Part shown: piece after piece, positions 25,672 to 34,696 of the stretch
Numbering within the stretch: position 1 is the first letter of the stretch
Layout of the letters: every line of letters begins with the position of its first letter
Origin: Eubacteriaceae bacterium
GTDB taxonomy: Bacteria > Bacillota > Clostridia > Peptostreptococcales > Anaerovoracaceae
Assembly (NCBI GenBank): GCA_902362435.1
Contig: CABIWW010000011.1
Location: forward strand, 1 to 64,000
Reading direction: 5' to 3'
DNA length: 64,000 nucleotides
Position numbers and translations under genes: made by a program
Notes under the pieces: model-generated
Seen by the model: only the letters and a program-made list of their open reading frames with translations
Told to the model about the DNA's origin: nothing
Database searches by the model: none

Positions 25672-27372
25672 ATGAATACAGAAATACTTAAAATAGTACT
25701 GCAGCTGCTTGGAGGTCTGGCACTGTTCATCTACGGGATGAACTTCATGAGTGACGGTCTGCAGAAAGCCGCCGGCGACAAGATGAAAAGCATCCTGTCA
25801 CTTCTTACGAGGAATGTCTTTATCGGAGTGCTGGCAGGAGCCGCAGCGACAGCCGTGCTGCAGAGCAGCGGAGCTGTGACCGTGATGGTCATAGGTTTTG
25901 TATCGGCGAAGCTGATGAATCTGAAACAGGCGATAAGCATAATAATGGGAGCAAATATCGGTACGTGTATAACGGCGCAGCTCGTTGCATTTCAGATCGG
26001 GGATTATTCCTGGGCATTCGTCATCGTCGGATTCATAATGTACTTTTTCCTGCCTAAATATGAAAAGGTCAGGGATTTCGGACAGGCTATATTCGCATTC
26101 GGAATACTGTTCTCAGGTCTTAATATCATGGCGGCGGCCATGGAGCCTCTGGCACAGAGTCCTGTATTTTCTGATCTGATGCTGAAAGTTTCAGACGTAC
26201 CGGTGCTGGGTATCATAGTCGGAGCAGTGATGACTACCATAGTACAGAGCAGCTCTGCCTCCATCGCGGTCCTTCAGAATCTGGCTGCGACTGCGGGACC
26301 TGACGGTGTAACGAGTATCATAGGTCTGGCGGGAGCGATACCGATACTGTTCGGGACCAATATCGGTTCGACCACTACTGCGCTGCTGGCATCGATAGGC
26401 GGCACGGTAAACGCCAAGAGGACAGCGATCTCGCATACGATATTCAATGTCGTGGGGACACTGATATTTATATGGTTCACACCGTATATCGCGGATTTTG
26501 TGATGATGATATCACCGAGCGGAGACGAGCTGAACGTGATATCGAGGCAGATAGCGAATGCGCATATGTGCTTCAATATAGCGACCACTATAGTCTTCCT
26601 GCCGCTTATAAATGTGCTGGTCAAGGTCGTTACGAAGATCGTTCCGGGAGACGATCAGGAAAAGAGCCCGATGGAGACAGTATATCTGGACTACAACGTG
26701 CTGGAGCAGCCGTTTGCAGCTATTTACCTTGCAACTAAGGAACTGGCAAGAATGGCTGAGATGACAGCTGCGATGATCGTTGAGACAAAGAAGGCATTTC
26801 TGGGCAACGATCTTGAAACCGCTCACAAGGTAATAGAGACAGACCTTATAATAAACAACCTCAGGGACAAGATCGTAAAATATCTTTCATCGATATTCCC
26901 TGTTGAAACTGTTACGGAACACCAGTCCGTAACGATATCAGGACTGATGCATGTGGCGTCTGATATAGAGCATATAGGTGACAACTGCAAGGATATAGCA
27001 AATTTTGCAGTGGACAAGATAACTAAGGGATACAGCTTTTCGGATTCCGCATGTGCAGAGATATATCAGTGCTTTGATCATGGGAGCAAGATGGTCAGCG
27101 ATTCGATAGAGGCGCTGAATACGGGCAATACTCTTCTGGCAAGGCATGTAAAGGAACAGCAGGAGGAAATGGCGGACATGGAGGAACACCTCAGGGAAAA
27201 GCATATGAGGCGTCTGAACAAGAAACAGTGTTCTCCTGAGTTTTCCGTAGTGTATACGGACATCGTCAATGATCTGAAGAAGATAGGCGATAACTGCGAC
27301 AATATCGCCAATGCAGTGCTCAAGGACATAAACTTCAGAGCTATAAAAGATGATGGCGAGAAACATTCGTGA
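25672..27372 (+). CDS. Na+/phosphate cotransporter with C-terminal PhoU-like domain (paralogue 1)
   Basis: 566 aa. Two inverted Na/Pi-cotransporter repeats in the membrane part (about 1-310), with conserved MGANIGTCITA, the second-repeat QSSSASIAVLQN and GTNIGSTTTALLAS. The first QSSS motif reads QSSG. A soluble PhoU-like helical domain follows (about 340-555; EHIGDNCKDIANFA, KKIGDNCDNIANAV). It imports phosphate with sodium. ATG 25672 is chosen because GGGGG lies closely upstream. Confidence 0.9.
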   Translation: MNTEILKIVLQLLGGLALFIYGMNFMSDGLQKAAGDKMKSILSLLTRNVFIGVLAGAAATAVLQSSGAVTVMVIGFVSAKLMNLKQAISIIMGANIGTCITAQLVAFQIGDYSWAFVIVGFIMYFFLPKYEKVRDFGQAIFAFGILFSGLNIMAAAMEPLAQSPVFSDLMLKVSDVPVLGIIVGAVMTTIVQSSSASIAVLQNLAATAGPDGVTSIIGLAGAIPILFGTNIGSTTTALLASIGGTVNAKRTAISHTIFNVVGTLIFIWFTPYIADFVMMISPSGDELNVISRQIANAHMCFNIATTIVFLPLINVLVKVVTKIVPGDDQEKSPMETVYLDYNVLEQPFAAIYLATKELARMAEMTAAMIVETKKAFLGNDLETAHKVIETDLIINNLRDKIVKYLSSIFPVETVTEHQSVTISGLMHVASDIEHIGDNCKDIANFAVDKITKGYSFSDSACAEIYQCFDHGSKMVSDSIEALNTGNTLLARHVKEQQEEMADMEEHLREKHMRRLNKKQCSPEFSVVYTDIVNDLKKIGDNCDNIANAVLKDINFRAIKDDGEKHS

Positions 27373-27444
27373 CAAAGTGCCGATCGCTTACAGTGTGCAG
27401 ACGGGATAAAAAAACAGAAAAAGCGTATAGCAGACATATATGAT

Positions 27445-27475
27445 AAAACGGCAGCCGGACGAGGCTGCCGTTTTA
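27445..27475 (+). terminator. terminator between the two Na/Pi genes
   Basis: AAAACGGCAGCC (27445-27456) pairs perfectly with GGCTGCCGTTTT (27463-27474), so the paralogues are separate transcription units. Confidence 0.85.
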
Positions 27476-27503
27476 CGCATGCTTTACATTGAATGTCTGA
27501 GCC

Positions 27504-27531
27504 TTTACATAAAATTAACGACGAGTTAACT
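27504..27531 (+). promoter_or_regulatory. PHO-box array upstream of the second Na/Pi transporter
   Basis: TTTACA (27504), TTAACG (27515) and TTAACT (27526) are again 11 bp apart, with a further TTTACA at 27483. A TAATAT -10 candidate lies at 27564-27569, 38 bp from the start of the last repeat, the same geometry as at the first transporter. Confidence 0.75.
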
Positions 27532-27625
27532 TACAGAAGCTTTCCGCCTCACCGATATGAATCTAATATTTAATGCAGAGAAAACAATAGTAGATAAATA
27601 CTGTTTACAGGTGAGGTGTAGAACA

Positions 27626-29317
27626 ATGAACAATGAAACTGTACAGATGATAATAACGCTGCTCGGCGGGCTGGCGCTGTTTATCTTCGGAATGAATTTT
27701 ATGAGTGATGGCCTGCAGCGGTCTGCAGGTGACAAAATGAGGAACATCCTGGCGATGCTTACGAGAAACCCTGTTATGGGGGCGTTAGCCGGTGCGCTGG
27801 TCACCGCCGTGCTGCAGAGCAGCAGTGCGACAACCGTAATGGTGATCGGATTCGTCAGCGCAGGACTGATGAAGCTGCCGCAGGCGATAAGTGTTGTACT
27901 GGGTGCGAATATCGGAACGACTATCACAGCTCAGCTGATAGCATTCGATATAGGCGACTATGCATGGCTGTTCGTGGCGACAGGATTCATAATGTACTTC
28001 TTCTTCAAAAAGAAAGAATTGATTTCATACATAGGACAGACTGTATTCGGGTTCGGGGTCCTGTTCGTGGGAATAAATATAATGAGTGACACGATGAAAC
28101 CGCTGGCGGCTTCACAGGTGTTCGTCGATCTGATGATGCAGGTGCATGATATACCTGTACTCGGCGTGCTGCTGGGAACATGCATGACTGTCGTTGTACA
28201 GAGCAGCTCAGCGACTATAGCTGTCCTGCAGAATCTGGCGTCTACAGCAGGACCTGATGGCGTAACGAGCATAATAGGCCTGCAGGGAGCGCTGCCGATA
28301 CTGTTCGGAGACAATATAGGAACGACGATCACAGCGGTGCTTGCATCGATAGGAGCGTCGGTGACGGCAAAGAGGACTGCGGCAGCACACGTTATATTCA
28401 ATCTTACGGGAACTCTGCTGTTCATCTGGTTCATACCTTACTATGCAAAGTTCATACAGTTCATATCGCCGTCAGGTGCTGAGGTCGATGTGATATCAAG
28501 GCAGATCGCGAATGCGCATCTCTGCTTCAATCTGTTCAATACCATATGGTTCCTGCCGCTTATAGGCGTTCTTGTAAAGGTCGTTACCAAGATCGTTCCG
28601 GGCAAAGAGCTGGACAGACTGCCGTCGGACCCTGTATATCTTGATAATAATGTGCTGGAACAGCCGTTCGCTGCGATCCATCTGGCTGTACTTGAGCTTG
28701 TGAGACTCGGCAAAATGACGTTCAGCATGATCGTCGATTCACAGAAGGCATTCATAGAAAACGACAGTGAAGCAGTGAAGAGAGTCATGGAGACTGAAGA
28801 TACTGTCGATGAACTTCAGGGAAAGATACTGAATTACCTTTCGGCTATGGTGTCAAATGACAGCAATACAGAGGAGCAGGGACTGGAGATATCTCACCTG
28901 ATGCACATTGCAGCGGATATAGAGCATATAGGAGATCACTGCAGGAACATTGCAGAATTTGCAGATGAGAAAATAAAGAAGTCATACGAATTCTCCGATG
29001 AGGCATATTCTGAAATATACAGCTGTTTCGATCTGGCAAAGCGTATGGCCGATGACAGTGTGACTGCGCTTGAAAAGGACAGCAGGGATATAGCAGAGGG
29101 AGTGACCCGACTTGAAAAGAGCATGAACGCAAGAGAGAAAGAGCTGAGGGCACATCACATGGTAAGATTGACGCAGAAGAAATGTTCTCCTGAATTCACC
29201 GTGATATACACAGACGTGATACATGATATAGAGAAGATCGGCGATTACTGCACGAATATTGCAGACGCGGTGATAACAAATACAAATTTCAATGCAGTGA
29301 AGTCTAAAGTTGAGTAA
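27626..29317 (+). CDS. Na+/phosphate cotransporter with C-terminal PhoU-like domain (paralogue 2)
   Basis: 563 aa, clearly a tandem paralogue of the preceding transporter along its whole length. It has the intact first-repeat motif QSSSATTVMVIG, GANIGTTITAQL, the second-repeat QSSSATIAVLQN and GDNIGTTITAVLAS. The PhoU-like tail carries EHIGDHCRNIAEFA and EKIGDYCTNIADAV. ATG 27626 has GAGGTG 7 nt upstream; the frame is open further but lacks a ribosome site there. With its own PHO boxes it is probably independently phosphate-regulated. Confidence 0.92.
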   Translation: MNNETVQMIITLLGGLALFIFGMNFMSDGLQRSAGDKMRNILAMLTRNPVMGALAGALVTAVLQSSSATTVMVIGFVSAGLMKLPQAISVVLGANIGTTITAQLIAFDIGDYAWLFVATGFIMYFFFKKKELISYIGQTVFGFGVLFVGINIMSDTMKPLAASQVFVDLMMQVHDIPVLGVLLGTCMTVVVQSSSATIAVLQNLASTAGPDGVTSIIGLQGALPILFGDNIGTTITAVLASIGASVTAKRTAAAHVIFNLTGTLLFIWFIPYYAKFIQFISPSGAEVDVISRQIANAHLCFNLFNTIWFLPLIGVLVKVVTKIVPGKELDRLPSDPVYLDNNVLEQPFAAIHLAVLELVRLGKMTFSMIVDSQKAFIENDSEAVKRVMETEDTVDELQGKILNYLSAMVSNDSNTEEQGLEISHLMHIAADIEHIGDHCRNIAEFADEKIKKSYEFSDEAYSEIYSCFDLAKRMADDSVTALEKDSRDIAEGVTRLEKSMNAREKELRAHHMVRLTQKKCSPEFTVIYTDVIHDIEKIGDYCTNIADAVITNTNFNAVKSKVE

Positions 29318-29338
29318 AGCAGGAAAAAATGTTATAAT
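29310..29338 (+). promoter_or_regulatory. promoter of the phoP/phoR-like operon
   Basis: TTGAGT 29310-29315 and TATAAT 29333-29338 with a 17-bp spacer; the -35 overlaps the stop region of the transporter gene. No TTAACA array is visible here. Confidence 0.6.
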
Positions 29339-29386
29339 AACATAAAAGTAGCATATTTCTAACAAAGACCTGGGAGATATTCATTT

Positions 29387-30076
29387 ATGAAGAAAATTCT
29401 TATCATAGAAGATGAACCGAATATACGTGAGCTGATACTTTACAATCTGAAGACAAACGGTTATGACGGTATCGCTTCTGAGGACGGGATAATGGGCATA
29501 ACTATGGTACACAGGGAAAAGCCCGACCTGATCCTTCTGGATATAATGCTTCCGGGAAAGACAGGGTATGAAATATGCAGAGAGCTGAGAGACGAAGGCA
29601 ATAATACGCCTATAATAATGATCACGGCCAAGACTGAAGAGGTCGACAAGGTTATGGGACTTGAATACGGCGCCGATGATTACATATCAAAGCCGTTCGG
29701 TATACGTGAGCTGATGGCCAGAATTAAGGCAGTGCTCAGAAGGTATGAGGCTACTGCAGATCTTGGCGGCTCGAGCGATACAGTGATATCGGTCGGAGAT
29801 CTTAGCATAAACGTGGAGTGCCATGAAGTGAAGATCAGAGACCGCAGCATCGATCTTACGCTGAAAGAATTCGAGCTGCTGCGCTATCTGGTGGAAAACA
29901 GAGGCCACGTGTTTACAAGGGATCAGCTGCTTAACAGCGTATGGGGAATAGACTATGCAGGGGAGACGAGGACTGTGGATGTCCATATACGTCACCTGCG
30001 CCAGAAGCTTTCGGACGGCGACAACGATGAGCAGTATATAGAGACTATCCGGGGAAAAGGTTATAAGGTGAAATGA
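29387..30076 (+). CDS. phoP: OmpR-family response regulator (PhoP/PhoB-like)
   Basis: 229 aa. The receiver (1-118) has EDEP near 9, the phospho-acceptor Asp in LILLDIMLPG (about 52), TAK near 83 and KPF near 102. A winged-helix DNA-binding domain (about 130-229) has the recognition region TRTVDVHIRHLRQKL. It overlaps the kinase gene by ATGA. The assignment to phosphate control rests on the kinase type and the two PHO-box-driven transporters just upstream; the symbol is therefore provisional. Confidence 0.82.
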   Translation: MKKILIIEDEPNIRELILYNLKTNGYDGIASEDGIMGITMVHREKPDLILLDIMLPGKTGYEICRELRDEGNNTPIIMITAKTEEVDKVMGLEYGADDYISKPFGIRELMARIKAVLRRYEATADLGGSSDTVISVGDLSINVECHEVKIRDRSIDLTLKEFELLRYLVENRGHVFTRDQLLNSVWGIDYAGETRTVDVHIRHLRQKLSDGDNDEQYIETIRGKGYKVK

Positions 30077-31035
30077 AAAACAGATTTTTAGCGCTGATAT
30101 TCGAGGCGGCGTCGATAAATTTCCTGGCGATATTTTTTACATGGAAGCTGTATATAGTACCGGGCGCTAACAGCGCTCATGCCGATATACTGAGCATTGC
30201 CGGAGGCAGCATAAGTGTGCTTTCCGCAGTATACGTAGCAGTCATGGCGGCAGTGGCTGTCCAGGGATACTTCTGGATAGTGAAGCCGTATTCACTGAAA
30301 CTCAGGCAGATGGAGAAAGCCATGGAGGAAAGCAAAACGGCAGAGGCGATAAGAAAGGAGTTCGTGGCAAATGTGAGTCATGAGCTGAAGACTCCGCTGA
30401 CATCTATTTCCGGTTTTATCGAGACACTGCAGGACGGCGCAGCTGAAGACCCGGAGATAAGGACTAAATTCATAGATATAATAGCTATCGAGACGGCACG
30501 TCTGAAGCGACTGATACAGGATCTTCTGGTGCTGTCAGACATAGAAAACAAGCGCAGCACGGAACACGACATGTTCAATGTGAGCGAGGCTGTTGCCGAT
30601 ACGCTGGAGACGCTCGATCCCATAGCGGAGAAAAAGGATATAGAGATAATAACCGATATGGATAGATCGGCGGAGATCAGCGGATCAGTCGACCGGTTCA
30701 GACAGATGATAGTGAATCTCGTCGAAAACGCTATAAAGTATTCGGATGAACACAGCCATGTCTGGGTGAAGGTCTATAATGAAAATGACAAAACAGTAGT
30801 GAGTGTCAGAGACGAGGGCATAGGTATTGCGCCGGAGCATCATGACAGGCTGTTTGAACGCTTTTACAGAGTAGATAAATCAAGGTCCAAGAAAGCCGGA
30901 GGCACAGGTCTCGGCTTATCTATCGTAAAGCATATAGCGGTTCTTTTCGGAGCGGCTTTAAAGGTAGAGAGTCAGGTCGGCAAGGGGACTGAGTTCTTTG
31001 TGATATTTGACAGAGAGGAGACAGATATTTCTTAA
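30073..31035 (+). CDS. phoR: PhoR-like sensor histidine kinase, short form
   Basis: 320 aa. Two N-terminal membrane helices (about 8-27 and 45-75) separated by a short loop, a brief linker, then the HisKA box FVANVSHELKTPLTSISGF with the phospho-His near residue 104, N-box NLVENAIKYSDE, G1 DEGIGI, F-box RFYRVDKSRS and G2 GTGLGLSIVKH. The HELKTPLTSI.GF.ETL wording is typical of PhoR. There is no extracellular sensor, HAMP or PAS domain, so input must come from the membrane part or a partner such as the PhoU-domain transporters. Confidence 0.82.
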   Translation: MKNRFLALIFEAASINFLAIFFTWKLYIVPGANSAHADILSIAGGSISVLSAVYVAVMAAVAVQGYFWIVKPYSLKLRQMEKAMEESKTAEAIRKEFVANVSHELKTPLTSISGFIETLQDGAAEDPEIRTKFIDIIAIETARLKRLIQDLLVLSDIENKRSTEHDMFNVSEAVADTLETLDPIAEKKDIEIITDMDRSAEISGSVDRFRQMIVNLVENAIKYSDEHSHVWVKVYNENDKTVVSVRDEGIGIAPEHHDRLFERFYRVDKSRSKKAGGTGLGLSIVKHIAVLFGAALKVESQVGKGTEFFVIFDREETDIS

Positions 31036-31056
31036 CATACAGAAGGGAGGAGTTCT

Positions 31057-33363
31057 TTGCATCTTGACAATCTGATTTCAGATCTGGCCCTGATCCTGAT
31101 CGTGGCAGGAATAGTAACTCTTATATTCAGGAAAATAAAGCTGCCTGTAGTTTTAGGCTATATCGTTGCCGGCTTTCTGATAAGCCCGCATTTTTCATAC
31201 ATGCCTACAGTTGTGGAGGTCGCAGATATAGAAGTCTGGGCCAACATAGGTGTAGTCTTTCTTATGTTCGGACTTGGACTGGAATTCAGCTTTAAAAAGC
31301 TGGCAACAGTCGGAGGCAGCGCGGTGATAGTGGCAATGACGGTCATGCTGTCGATGATATTCATCGGTGCAGGTGTCGGATATATGCTTGGATGGGCGAA
31401 GATGGACTGCATCTTTCTCGGAGGGATGCTGTCGATGTCATCGACGATGATAATACTCAAAGCATACGAGGAGTACGATCTGAAGGAAAGACGTTTCGCG
31501 CAGCTGGTGCTCAGCACGCTCGTGATAGAAGACATTGCGGGTATATTCATGATGATAATACTGTCGACTATCTCGGTCAGTCAGGCGGCATCCGGGGTGG
31601 CGACATTCAAAGAGATAGGACTTCTGCTGATGTATCTTGTAATATGGCTGATACTCGGCATATACCTGATACCGAGCTTTCTCAACAAGGTATCCAAGCT
31701 GATGAACGACGAGCTGATGGTGATCGTGTCGCTGGCGATATGCCTTGGCATGGTGGTGATAGCGGATTTCATCGGGTTTTCAGAGGCGCTGGGCGCATTC
31801 ATGGCAGGGTCGATCCTGGCAGGAACGGTGCGTGCAGGCTATATAGAAAGGCTCACGAAACCTATCAAGGATCTTTTCGGCGCGGTATTTTTCGTGTCTG
31901 TGGGAATGATGATACAGCCGGAGCTGCTCGTGAAATATATAGGACCTATCCTGATAATAACTGTTGCGACGATACTGGGTCAGATGATATTCTCGACGAT
32001 CGGCATACTTCTTTCCGGTCAGTCGCTGCACACGGCGATAAGAGGAGGCTTCAGTATGGTTCAGATAGGAGAATTCTCTTTTATCATCGCTACACTGGGA
32101 TCGAGTCTGGGAGTGATCAGTGACTTCCTATATCCGGTCGTAGTGTGTGTATCCGTGATCACGACGTTCACGACACCTCTGTTCATCAAGAATTCAGCAA
32201 GTGTGTATAAATTCCTCGATGAAAAGCTGCCGGATAAGCTGTGGGTATTCATCAAGAAAAACACTTCAGAAGACCGGAGTAACAAGGATAAGGATGAAGA
32301 CTGGTCGAAATACATCAAGAAGGTGTTGTCCAGGACGCTCATCTGTTCGGTAGTCATGTATATAATATACTGGTTAGGCATACAGGAGCTGAAGCCGCTT
32401 GTAGACACGTATGTATCTTCGGAGATATTTGCCGATCTGATAACTGCGGTAGTGACATGCGGCGTGATGATCCCGTTTATAAGCATGATGCATGGAACGA
32501 ACGATGCGCTGTTCATAAAGCTGTGGCTCAAGCAGAGATCCAACAAGCTTCCGCTGCTCACGCTCAAGACGGTCAGGATACTGATAGCTGCATGCTTTGT
32601 AACTCTGGTGCTCAGAAAGATATATCACATACCGTTCGTGATACTGCTTCTTCTGTCAGCAGCAGCAGTAGTACTGCTTATCAGATCGGATTATTTAAAA
32701 GGCGTGACGATAAACATGGAGCTCCGTTTCATGGAAAATTTCTCGGAGCGCACTCTTGCCAAGCAGAAGCGAGAAAGAGGCAGAGACGAGAAGTACAGCT
32801 GGCTGAACGAAGAACTGCTGGTTGCTGAATTTCAGGTGACCGATACAGTTGAAAACAAGACGATCTACGACTTTACAAAGAGCAGAGCCTTCAGAGTAAC
32901 TATAATAAAGATCATAAGAGGTGACAAGTATATCAATCTGCCGACTCCTGATGAAGTAGTACTCGAGGGAGATATACTTCACATGATGGGCACAAGTGCG
33001 GAAATCGACGCCTGCACGATACTGCTGGAAAAAGATGAGTGTATCGAATACACGGACAGGGACGACATAACTCTCAAGGATTATATTTACGGGCAGACTT
33101 TCTATGGAATAGCGCCTGAAAAGCAGCTGATATGCTGTCCGATCAATGTGAGCCAGGGTTCGGAGTTCAGCAGGAAATCAATAAAGAATTCCCATATGCG
33201 CGACAAGTACAGAGGTACGATCATAGGTATTGAGCGTGGCAACCTCACTATACTGAATGTGGATATCGATACGATCATACAGCCGGGTGATCTGATATGG
33301 ACGCTCGGCGGCAAACAGATGGCGGATCTGCTGATAAAAGGCAATGTTCTCGACAGTGTATAA
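31057..33363 (+). CDS. CPA2-family cation:proton antiporter with C-terminal TrkA-C domains
   Basis: 768 aa. About 12 membrane helices in residues 1-380 with the CPA2 signatures GYIVAGFLISP, FLMFGLGLEFS and SSTMIILK, then about three more helices (430-550) and a cytoplasmic part with one or two TrkA-C/RCK-C-like domains (about 580-765). It probably exchanges K+ or Na+ for H+ under ligand gating. The start is a TTG at 31057 with GGGAGGAG upstream; no better start follows. It is 21 bp after the phoR-like gene and may be co-transcribed. Confidence 0.85.
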   Translation: MHLDNLISDLALILIVAGIVTLIFRKIKLPVVLGYIVAGFLISPHFSYMPTVVEVADIEVWANIGVVFLMFGLGLEFSFKKLATVGGSAVIVAMTVMLSMIFIGAGVGYMLGWAKMDCIFLGGMLSMSSTMIILKAYEEYDLKERRFAQLVLSTLVIEDIAGIFMMIILSTISVSQAASGVATFKEIGLLLMYLVIWLILGIYLIPSFLNKVSKLMNDELMVIVSLAICLGMVVIADFIGFSEALGAFMAGSILAGTVRAGYIERLTKPIKDLFGAVFFVSVGMMIQPELLVKYIGPILIITVATILGQMIFSTIGILLSGQSLHTAIRGGFSMVQIGEFSFIIATLGSSLGVISDFLYPVVVCVSVITTFTTPLFIKNSASVYKFLDEKLPDKLWVFIKKNTSEDRSNKDKDEDWSKYIKKVLSRTLICSVVMYIIYWLGIQELKPLVDTYVSSEIFADLITAVVTCGVMIPFISMMHGTNDALFIKLWLKQRSNKLPLLTLKTVRILIAACFVTLVLRKIYHIPFVILLLLSAAAVVLLIRSDYLKGVTINMELRFMENFSERTLAKQKRERGRDEKYSWLNEELLVAEFQVTDTVENKTIYDFTKSRAFRVTIIKIIRGDKYINLPTPDEVVLEGDILHMMGTSAEIDACTILLEKDECIEYTDRDDITLKDYIYGQTFYGIAPEKQLICCPINVSQGSEFSRKSIKNSHMRDKYRGTIIGIERGNLTILNVDIDTIIQPGDLIWTLGGKQMADLLIKGNVLDSV

Positions 33364-33401
33364 GCGCATAACTGAGGCGTTTCGACAGAAAAATCAATTA
33401 A

Positions 33402-33441
33402 AAATACCAACCGGGCCTATATGACAGGCAGGTTGGTATTT
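33402..33441. terminator. bidirectional terminator
   Basis: AAATACCAAC pairs with GTTGGTATTT, with A-rich and T-rich flanks on opposite sides, between convergent antiporter and CDF genes. Confidence 0.8.
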
Positions 33442-33466
33442 GTTATTTTTGCAAGTATCAGTCAAA

Positions 33467-34465
33467 TCAGTCAAGCTGATTTTGGTGCCGCAGTACATCT
33501 GCTTTATGGCGGTGCGTATGGTTTGAGACCGCATCCAAAGGATCCAGCTCAGGTATCAGTTCGACGACGATATCCTCGTATTCACCTTTGAGTCTGGAGA
33601 CGATCGCATCATGTGCCTCTTTCAGCTCTGAAATGCTGATAAGGTCGTTTTCCTGAGTCACATATATATCTATCCATACCTTTCTGCCGGTCTTCACTAC
33701 ATCCAGAAAATCTATCTGAAAGCCGAACCTGTCCAGGATCTCTCCTGAGATCGAACGTATCTTTTCGATGCTCTCCTTTTTAGGTGCAGCCAGTATGATG
33801 CTCCTGACAGCATCCCATATCATGACGATCGGTTCTTTAGCAAGTATAACGGCCATTACCGCAGCGATCACAGGGTCTATATACGGGCATATCCATGAAA
33901 CAGACGTCTGCTGGAGCACCAGCTGTATCAGGAACGCCAGTCCGACTCCGCCTGTGCTGTACGCATCGAGCTTCCATATATAAAGCTCAGCATTCACTGT
34001 AGGTGATGAAAAATGTTTGTTCATATGTCTGAGCACGAAGAACATCGCGATACATGAAACCGATATGAACAGCTCGAATGCTGCCACTGCGCCGGCGTTT
34101 ACAAGATGGCCGCCGCCTGTGATGAGCTTGATGCTGTCTGCCAGAAGCTGTATGTCAAGAAACAGCAGGAGTCCGCATTTTATGACTATGAATAGCGATT
34201 CCACCTGCGAAAACCCGTACGGCCATTTTTCCGTTACAGGTTTGTAAAGCTTCGGGATCAGGATCATGAACGGCCCCAGCATGGCCAGGTCCACCAGGTC
34301 ATAGATACAATCCATCAGGACTGCCTGAGAATGTGTGAGAACAGCAGCCGCTACCTCCGACAGGAGAAACAGGGTGCTGCCGACAAAAGATAGTCTTAAA
34401 ATTTTCTTTTCTGATTTTAGATGCTGATTTCTGTTAATATTATGTGATGCTATACTGTCATCCAC
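33467..34465 (-). CDS. cation diffusion facilitator (CDF) family transporter
   Basis: 332 aa. About six membrane helices (first half to residue 215) and a C-terminal cytoplasmic ferredoxin-like domain (about 225-310: DFLDVVKTGRKVWIDIYV). TM2 has a DxxxD-type metal site (DCIYDLVD); the paired TM5 site reads KLDAYSTGG, keeping one Asp but no obvious His, so metal specificity is uncertain. CDF proteins export Zn2+, Mn2+, Fe2+ or Co2+ in exchange for protons. The GTG start has GAAGGAG at good distance. The His-rich tail (HTHRHKADVLRHQ) may bind metal. Confidence 0.85.
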   Translation of the reverse strand: MDDSIASHNINRNQHLKSEKKILRLSFVGSTLFLLSEVAAAVLTHSQAVLMDCIYDLVDLAMLGPFMILIPKLYKPVTEKWPYGFSQVESLFIVIKCGLLLFLDIQLLADSIKLITGGGHLVNAGAVAAFELFISVSCIAMFFVLRHMNKHFSSPTVNAELYIWKLDAYSTGGVGLAFLIQLVLQQTSVSWICPYIDPVIAAVMAVILAKEPIVMIWDAVRSIILAAPKKESIEKIRSISGEILDRFGFQIDFLDVVKTGRKVWIDIYVTQENDLISISELKEAHDAIVSRLKGEYEDIVVELIPELDPLDAVSNHTHRHKADVLRHQNQLD

Positions 34466-34513
34466 AATTTCACTCCTTCCATTGATTTGTCAGTTTAAAA
34501 ATGGAGTCATACT

Positions 34514-34530
34514 GCAAAAGTGCAGTTTTT
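34514..34530 (+). promoter_or_regulatory. CTGCA-AAAG-TGCAG palindrome upstream of the CDF gene
   Basis: ACTGCA-AAAG-TGCAGT (34511-34526) plus T-run forms a small hairpin in the intergenic region between the divergent CDF and LuxR genes. It shares GCAAAAGT(GCAG) with sites after the LuxR gene at 35712-35764, so it may be a regulator site instead of a terminator. Confidence 0.35.
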
Positions 34531-34640
34531 CTCTTTTTATAATTATACAACACATTCAAAGTACTATTTTGCTGTTTTTTATGATAAATACGACCGAGAT
34601 GATCCGGAGCTTTCAAAACAAGCATGATGAGCTATTAGGA

Positions 34641-34670
34641 TTGACTTTTTACAGGGAAGTAGGGTAAAAT
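34641..34670 (+). promoter_or_regulatory. promoter of the membrane LuxR gene
   Basis: TTGACT 34641-34646 and TAAAAT 34665-34670, spacer 18 bp, about 27 bp before the start codon. Confidence 0.6.
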
Positions 34671-34696
34671 CAAATTATGACTAAGGAGTGAAAATT

